Assembly: GCF_946479715.1 (NCBI RefSeq)
Contig: NZ_CAMLHF010000054.1
Location: 1 to 27,710 of the forward strand
DNA from: an uncultured Pedobacter sp.
GTDB lineage: Bacteria > Bacteroidota > Bacteroidia > Sphingobacteriales > Sphingobacteriaceae
Length of the DNA: 27,710 nt
Direction of reading: 5' to 3'
Below, piece by piece: positions 22,882-27,710 of this stretch (the first letter of the stretch is position 1; every line of letters begins with the position of its first letter). The translations under genes were made by a program, and so were the position numbers. The notes beneath the pieces are model-generated. The model saw only the letters and a list, made by a program, of their open reading frames with translations. It made no database searches and was not told where the DNA came from.

Positions 22882-24492
22882 ATGCTCTCAAAATCTTATA
22901 AAATTATTGCCTTATTATTTTTTACAACAAGCTTGTCCCTATTAATTTCATGCAAAAAAAATGATGAAGATCTTAAAAGGCAGATCGCTGAATTAGAGTC
23001 TAGAGTTTCTGGTATAGAAAATCAAATTAGCAATATCAATTCTAATCTTACCATTTTGCAACAACAAGGTAAACTAAACTCCGATGAAATTAATTCCTTA
23101 AAAGCTCTAACATCAGACCTATCGACCCTTACTAATGAAATAAAAAATGGTGGAGTTACCAATTCTGTTGAAATAGTTAACTTAAAAACATCGCTTCAAC
23201 AAGCAGCTACCATTATACAATTAGAGTCTTTAAAAACTACAATCACTCAATTAGGTGAAACGATAAATAAAATCGATACCGAACAAAAAGCCACTTCGAC
23301 GGCTACAAGTGAATTACAATCGGCAATAACAAAGATGGCCGCCGATTTGGAAGAATTGAAAAATGGAGAGAGCACACAAGAAATAAATGGAAAAATTGAA
23401 AAGGGCGGATTCTTAAAAGGCTCAATTTTATATCTATTCGAGATGGACTCAACATTAACTCAAACAGGCAGAAGTTTTAATAGTACAATTACTGATAATT
23501 ATGGATCATTTAGTCTGAGGGTTAAAAATCTTAAGGGCAAAAATGTTAGAGTTGTTTCTTCTGGCTTCTATTTCAACGAAGTATCAGGTAAGAACTCTTC
23601 TTCTCAAATATCATTATCCGGTCTTGTAAAGATCAATACGTCGGAAGCAGTCAATGTCAACATTCTTACTGCTTTAGAAGAACCAAGGGTAAAATATTTA
23701 ATTGATCAGGGAAAGTCCTTTAATGATGCAAAAATTCAATCAGTAAATGAAGTTTTGAATGTTTTTGGTATTCAAAATCCTGGGATTAAAAGAGCAGAAA
23801 AGGTAAATCTAATTGGATCTTCAAGTAGAAGTAATATTTTACTCTCCTTATCCACAATGCTAGTTGGGTTTAGATCAGACGGTGAGCTGACTGAAATTCT
23901 AAACGATATTGCAGAAGATTTAAAAACTGATGGTCTACTGAGCGATGTTTCTTTGGGTAATAGTATCATGACTCACCTATATTACTTAGATACGACCAAA
24001 GTAATCAATCAGGTAAAAGCTAAATACACTGCACTATATCCAGATTCTATACTTAATAAAATAAATCTTAGCTATTTGGATCAATTTAAAAAATCAACTT
24101 CTTACATCAAATCCTTTGATTTAATCGAATATCCAGCACTTAGTTCAACTATATACAAAGGTAAAAATATCCTGAATTCGACTACTACTACGCTTAACAG
24201 TAATATATTTGAAATATCCGCTAATTTAGTTGAGAGCGCTCTAAAATTCAGAGTGGAGGTAACAGCTGATGCTGGTGAGTTATCAGAGCTATTAGGTACA
24301 AATAAAAACTGGACTATATCTTATCCAACAAAAAACAAGGCGATTTTAGAGACTTCTACAGTTGGATTAAATACAATTACATTTAATACAGGAACTCTTC
24401 CATCAAAGACTGCAACTTTAACTGTCAAATTTTATGAAAACGGTCTATCAATTCCTACTATAACTAAAACAATACCTCTAAACTTAAATTAA
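22882..24492 (+). CDS. Large coiled-coil lipoprotein of unknown function
   Basis: The protein has 536 residues. A lipoprotein signal ends in LLISC, so C24 is the lipid-modified residue, followed by KKNDED. Residues about 28-165 are a long heptad-rich coiled coil (LKRQIAELESRVSGIENQIS, LKTSLQQAATIIQLESLK). A short beta-sandwich-like domain, about 175-260 (GGFLKGSILYLFEMDSTL, TITDNYGSFSL), resembles carboxypeptidase-regulatory folds. A helical region (about 265-410, NILTALEEPRVKYLIDQGKSF) and a C-terminal Ig-like beta region (about 430-536) follow. The architecture suggests an envelope-anchored stalk with sensing or adhesive domains. The gene stands alone, with a palindrome before it and a very strong hairpin after it. 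No family recognised. Confidence 0.85.
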   Translation: MLSKSYKIIALLFFTTSLSLLISCKKNDEDLKRQIAELESRVSGIENQISNINSNLTILQQQGKLNSDEINSLKALTSDLSTLTNEIKNGGVTNSVEIVNLKTSLQQAATIIQLESLKTTITQLGETINKIDTEQKATSTATSELQSAITKMAADLEELKNGESTQEINGKIEKGGFLKGSILYLFEMDSTLTQTGRSFNSTITDNYGSFSLRVKNLKGKNVRVVSSGFYFNEVSGKNSSSQISLSGLVKINTSEAVNVNILTALEEPRVKYLIDQGKSFNDAKIQSVNEVLNVFGIQNPGIKRAEKVNLIGSSSRSNILLSLSTMLVGFRSDGELTEILNDIAEDLKTDGLLSDVSLGNSIMTHLYYLDTTKVINQVKAKYTALYPDSILNKINLSYLDQFKKSTSYIKSFDLIEYPALSSTIYKGKNILNSTTTTLNSNIFEISANLVESALKFRVEVTADAGELSELLGTNKNWTISYPTKNKAILETSTVGLNTITFNTGTLPSKTATLTVKFYENGLSIPTITKTIPLNLN

Positions 24493-24525
24493 TAAGTTGA
24501 ACTGAATCGGTTAAAAAATTTTAAT

Positions 24526-24587
24526 GTAAAAGAAAACCTCGGATTTTATACTTTAAATGAAGTTTAAAATCCGAGGTTTTCTTTTAC
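24526..24587. terminator. Long bidirectional terminator hairpin with 23-bp perfect arms
   Basis: The left arm (24526-24548) and right arm (24565-24587) are exact reverse complements over 23 bp. Inside, ACTT (24550-24553) pairs with AAGT (24560-24563) around a 6-nt loop, with one T-T mismatch at the junction, so nearly all 62 nt fold. The core CCTCGGATTTTA/TAAAATCCGAGG is flanked by A-rich and T-rich tracts (TTTTCTTTT), giving a U-tract in both directions. It lies between the convergent lipoprotein and VOC genes. Confidence 0.9.
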
Positions 24588-24601
24588 GACTATTTATATT
24601 A

Positions 24602-25444
24602 CTATGCGTTTTCCAAATCTGCAATTATCAGTTTTTTCATTTTCATAAGTGCTCCCATTACCCTTTGGCCACGAACAGGATCACTAACCAATTTACCTAA
24701 TGCTTTAGGTATAATTTGCCAGCTTATGCCAAACGGGTCAGTTAACCAGCCACAGGCCACTTCATTACCTCCGTTGGCCGTTAACTGATCCCAATATTTA
24801 TCAATTTCCTCCTGATTTTCACATTCTACAACCAAAGATATTGCATCAGTAAAACCAAAACCATGATTGGCTGAACTATCCATTGCCATAGCTACAAAAT
24901 CCTTGATCTTAAATTGGGCATGCTTTACAAATTCTTCATTATCATCATCTTCCTTACTGTATTTTAGCACACCCTGGATATTAGACTGAGGAAACAGTTC
25001 TGTGTAAAAATGAACTGCTTTTTCTGCTTTACCAGCCTTATCACCTGTAAACATTAATGTAGGACAAAACTTTTGAGGTGTATCGGCTTTATCTCCGGTG
25101 TACACCTGCCAGGATACGCCATATTTATCTTGTACCCAGCCGTATTTAGGACTCCAGTCGTAGCTATCAAGCGCCATTAAAGCATTGCCACCTTCCATCA
25201 ATTTGTTCCAGTATCTTTCTGTTTCTTCTTCGCTTTCGCAGATAACCATGAATGAAATGGCGGGGTTAGGTGATGAAGTTGGCCCATCATTAAGCAACAT
25301 AAACTTTTGTCCGCTTAATTCAATTTGTATCACGAATGGCGAGGTTTGACTGATTTTTCCTTCGCCAAAAGTTTGGATATAAAAATCTGATGCTTCTGCA
25401 ATCTTACCTCTGATGGTTAAACAAGGATAAATTAAATTTTTCAT
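24602..25444 (-). CDS. Two-domain VOC/PhnB-like (glyoxalase-fold) protein
   Basis: The open frame begins at GTG (25486). The ATG at 25444 (MKNLIYPCLTIRG) matches the family N-terminus and is preferred, for 280 residues. There are two tandem PhnB-like halves: the first (about 1-120) with CLTIRGKIAEASDFYIQTFGEG and DKYGVSWQV, the second (about 128-250) with CPTLMFTGDKAGKAEKAVHFYTELFPQS and TDPFGISWQI. The repeated D-x-(Y/F)-G-(V/I)-S-W-Q is the PhnB hallmark. Metal-binding or ligand-sequestering roles are common; the reaction is unknown. It is 88 bp downstream of the D-2-hydroxyacid dehydrogenase on the same strand and may share its transcript. Confidence 0.92.
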   Translation of the reverse strand: MKNLIYPCLTIRGKIAEASDFYIQTFGEGKISQTSPFVIQIELSGQKFMLLNDGPTSSPNPAISFMVICESEEETERYWNKLMEGGNALMALDSYDWSPKYGWVQDKYGVSWQVYTGDKADTPQKFCPTLMFTGDKAGKAEKAVHFYTELFPQSNIQGVLKYSKEDDDNEEFVKHAQFKIKDFVAMAMDSSANHGFGFTDAISLVVECENQEEIDKYWDQLTANGGNEVACGWLTDPFGISWQIIPKALGKLVSDPVRGQRVMGALMKMKKLIIADLENA

Positions 25445-25532
25445 AGTCTTAAGGTTTAAACATTTAGTTGTACTAAGATACTTCACTTAAACAGGTTCTA
25501 TGATGGGCATTACTGACAATAAAAGGGGTGAA

Positions 25533-26468
25533 TTATGACAGCCATTCTTCTAATCTACTAATGGTATCCTCATAAAAAATCTTATAAGTATCCTTTGTTA
25601 CATAGCCAATATGAGGTGTAGCTAACACATTATCTAGCTTACGGAAGGCATGCTCAACTGGCAATGGTTCAGTATCATAAACATCTAAAGCCGCTCCTGC
25701 AATTTTATTATTTTCCAATACATTAATCAAGTCCGCCTCATTTACAAGGGGCCCTCTCGAGGTATTGATAAGATAAGCCGTTGGTTTCATTAAATTAAGT
25801 TCATATGAAGTTACAATGTTTCTGGAACGTGAGCTTAATACTAAATGCAGGGTTACAAAGTCGGCCGTTTTAAATAGTTCTTCTTTACTAACCAATCTTG
25901 CACCATGTTCATTTGCTTTCTCTAAAGTAAGGTTCTCACTCCAGGCAATCACATCCATTTCAAAAGCTTTTGCATAACGTGCTATCGTGCTACCAATATT
26001 ACCTAAACCAATAATCCCAATGGTTTTCCCTTTCAGGTCCACTCCCACTTCTCTTTGCCAGTTACCCTCTCTTAAAGATGTCGATTCTGCCACAACATTT
26101 CTGGCCATCGCCAGCAATAGCGCCCAGGTTATTTCCGGCGCGCCACTAGCATGATATCCGGTAATTGAAATGGCAATCCCCAATTCTTCTGCAGCTTTTG
26201 TATCTATGGACGCATTACGCCTGCCCGTAGAAACAATAAGCTTTAGATTAGGTAAACCAGATAAAATTTCTCTTGACAAAGGTGTCCTCTCGCGCATTAC
26301 ACAGATAACCTGAAATGGTTGCAAGGTGCGTATAACTTCTTCTTGCGAAGCCATATGATGGTTGAACACAGTAATGCTGGCATTTTTATGAACGTTGGTC
26401 CAATTGCCAAATGAAAAAGCTACATTTTGATAATCATCCAATATGGCAATTTGGGGAAGTGTTTTCAT
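25533..26468 (-). CDS. D-2-hydroxyacid dehydrogenase family protein
   Basis: This is a 311-residue cytosolic oxidoreductase. The NAD-binding motif is G154-L-G156-N-I-G159 (GKTIGIIGLGNIGSTIARYA). The catalytic triad is complete: R238 in INTSRGPLVNEADL, E267 in DVYDTEPLP and H286 in ATPHIGYVT. After beta-2 of the Rossmann domain, WSENL lacks the acidic residue typical for strict NAD use at the end of the strand, so cofactor preference is uncertain. It would reduce a 2-ketoacid to the D-2-hydroxyacid or the reverse (phosphoglycerate, glyoxylate or similar); the substrate is not deducible. It is divergent from the SGNH gene at 26745. Confidence 0.95.
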   Translation of the reverse strand: MKTLPQIAILDDYQNVAFSFGNWTNVHKNASITVFNHHMASQEEVIRTLQPFQVICVMRERTPLSREILSGLPNLKLIVSTGRRNASIDTKAAEELGIAISITGYHASGAPEITWALLLAMARNVVAESTSLREGNWQREVGVDLKGKTIGIIGLGNIGSTIARYAKAFEMDVIAWSENLTLEKANEHGARLVSKEELFKTADFVTLHLVLSSRSRNIVTSYELNLMKPTAYLINTSRGPLVNEADLINVLENNKIAGAALDVYDTEPLPVEHAFRKLDNVLATPHIGYVTKDTYKIFYEDTISRLEEWLS

Positions 26469-26744
26469 TGCTGCTATTTTTATGAAGTAAAAGTATCTGA
26501 TTAAAATTAGGAATAAATAGTTCTCCTACCAGAGCGACATCACGAAGAAGTTACAAATGACTCAAATAAAACCGATAAGCAAGCAGATATGATCATTTTA
26601 GATCGGAAAACTAATTAGGATTTCAATTCAAGCGGATAGCGTTAGTAGTTATAATAGCTCAATTCTTGAATTTATTAAGAGGTTGTTAAATTGTATAGCA
26701 TAAAAAGTTATATTTAGTATTTGTTAGGTACTATATAATATCAG

Positions 26745-27710
26745 ATGATCAGATTCGCAAAAAAGAGGACTAAGGTTACTCTTACAATTTTGGCGGGTGT
26801 GGTAATTGCGCTCTTTACCCTGCAATTCACACCAACAAGCACTACTCCGCTCCAACTAAAGAAAGGGTCTCACATTGTCCTTATAGGTAACAATTTGGGG
26901 TCAAGAATGATGAACTATGGACATTTCGAAACAGAAATGCATTTGCGATATCCGGAGCTAAACTTATATATACGAAACATGTGCGATGGCGGGAATACTC
27001 CTGGTTTCCGGCCACATGCCAGCAGGGTATCGCCATGGGCCTTTCCCGGGGCAGAAAAATTCCAAACAGAGCTTGCTACCAATTCAGATAGCGAGGGGCA
27101 TTTTGAAACTGAAGATCAATGGCTTACCAGACTAAAAGCCGATGTAGTTATTGCCTTCTTTGGATATAATGAATCTTTTGAAGGGCCAAAGGGTCTTGAA
27201 AATTATAAAGCTGAGCTTGATGCCTTTATTAAACATACTTTAAAACAACAATACAACGGTGTTTCTACTCCTCAATTGGCCATCGTTTCGCCAATTGCAT
27301 TCGAAGACCTTTCCAAACAGTTTGATCTGCCAAATGGAAAACAGGAAAACATTAATCTTTCCTTATATGCAGACGCTATGAAAGAGATAGCTGCGAACAA
27401 TAATATACGCTTTGTTGATGTTTATTCACCTACAAAAAAATGGTTTGAAACCACGGAAAAATACCTGACTATAGATGGATCACAACTTAGTGATACCGCT
27501 TATGCACGGTTTGCTCCTTTATTAGCTAATCAGATTTTTGGGGAAGTTACAGCGAAAGCTGAAGAAAACAGGGGCCTTGTTCATGCAGCCGTACTAGAGA
27601 AAAACTGGACATGGCACAACGACTTTAAAATTCCAAATGGCGTACATGCTTATGGTCGCAGATATGATCCTTTTGGACCAGATAATTATCCTGCAGAGAT
27701 TAAAAGACTC
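26745..27710 (+). CDS. SGNH-hydrolase N-terminus of a large PVC-type heme/dehydrogenase protein (cut by window edge)
   Basis: A 322-codon frame runs off the right edge without a stop. An N-terminal signal or anchor segment (about residues 9-27, VTLTILAGVVIALFTL) is followed by an SGNH/GDSL-like fold opening with HIVLIGNNLGSRMM. The usual nucleophile serine of GDSL is not in this block, where N and G stand at IGNNLGSR. Further parts are NMCDGGNTPGFRPHASRVSPWAFPG, VVIAFFGYNESFEG (block III-like GxxE/N) and YLTIDGSQLSDTAYARFA. I recall this N-terminus from very large Bacteroidota and planctomycete proteins that continue into a membrane-bound dehydrogenase propeller, HEAT repeats and a CxxCH cytochrome. 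That continuation is inference, as it lies outside the window. Confidence 0.85.
   Translation, partial: MIRFAKKRTKVTLTILAGVVIALFTLQFTPTSTTPLQLKKGSHIVLIGNNLGSRMMNYGHFETEMHLRYPELNLYIRNMCDGGNTPGFRPHASRVSPWAFPGAEKFQTELATNSDSEGHFETEDQWLTRLKADVVIAFFGYNESFEGPKGLENYKAELDAFIKHTLKQQYNGVSTPQLAIVSPIAFEDLSKQFDLPNGKQENINLSLYADAMKEIAANNNIRFVDVYSPTKKWFETTEKYLTIDGSQLSDTAYARFAPLLANQIFGEVTAKAEENRGLVHAAVLEKNWTWHNDFKIPNGVHAYGRRYDPFGPDNYPAEIKRL

Noticed and set aside
26661..26672. Palindrome AATTC-TT-GAATT ahead of the SGNH gene
   Set aside because: Short and AT-rich, likely by chance in this composition; not tied to a promoter box.

Overview
The window looks like a chromosomal stretch of a low-GC member of Bacteroidota, most likely Sphingobacteriaceae (Pedobacter-like). 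The evidence is a SusC/RagA transporter, two single-component outer-membrane beta-barrel receptors of the NPSS(K/R)YDAEG type, LytTR and seven-helix AraC signalling proteins, and a textbook Bacteroidota promoter (TTTG-N20-TATTTTTG) at 18338-18369. The species assignment is inference; no rRNA or other marker is present. I see no insertion sequence, prophage, tRNA, rRNA or CRISPR array.

Layout. 1-946 (-): N-terminal part of a SusC/RagA porin, cut by the left edge. 1358-3154 (-): a LytS-type histidine kinase and its LytTR response regulator. They are divergent from 3340-5966 (+), a small secreted protein followed by an outer-membrane receptor. The shared 185 bp contains a direct repeat exactly equidistant from a -7-like box for each direction. 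6049-10374: small housekeeping and accessory genes (an Imm22-like orphan immunity protein, a NUDIX hydrolase, a DUF1569/DinB-like protein, an AraC regulator with a TetX-like flavoprotein, and an AlkD-like DNA glycosylase). 10387-14009 (-): a membrane-anchored AraC regulator next to a second beta-barrel receptor. 14064-17685: a DEAD-box helicase, a PQQ-type aldose dehydrogenase, and a secreted S1/P1 nuclease with an extra C-terminal OB-like domain. 17729-20927: a small unknown protein, ChrA, a DinB-like protein and a secreted lectin-fold-like protein. 21125-22765: a Crp/Fnr regulator behind two tandem TGTTC-N6-GAACA operators, then an atypical SDR behind a 17-bp palindrome. 22882-24492: a large coiled-coil lipoprotein closed by a very long perfect hairpin. 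24602-26468 (-): a two-domain VOC protein and a D-2-hydroxyacid dehydrogenase. 26745-27710 (+): the SGNH N-terminus of a large protein cut by the right edge.

Common theme. Two independent regulator/outer-membrane-receptor pairs and one SusC lie within 14 kb, so much of the left half is envelope sensing and uptake. The right half is a mosaic of short operons with well-formed palindromic operators. The best candidates for undescribed biology are the kinase/LytTR/small secreted protein/receptor module with its symmetric control region, and the Crp/Fnr locus with its tandem operators. Many genes are convergent with tiny gaps or overlapping 3' ends. Several likely starts lie at an ATG inside the longest open frame, which often begins at TTG or GTG; this is noted per gene.
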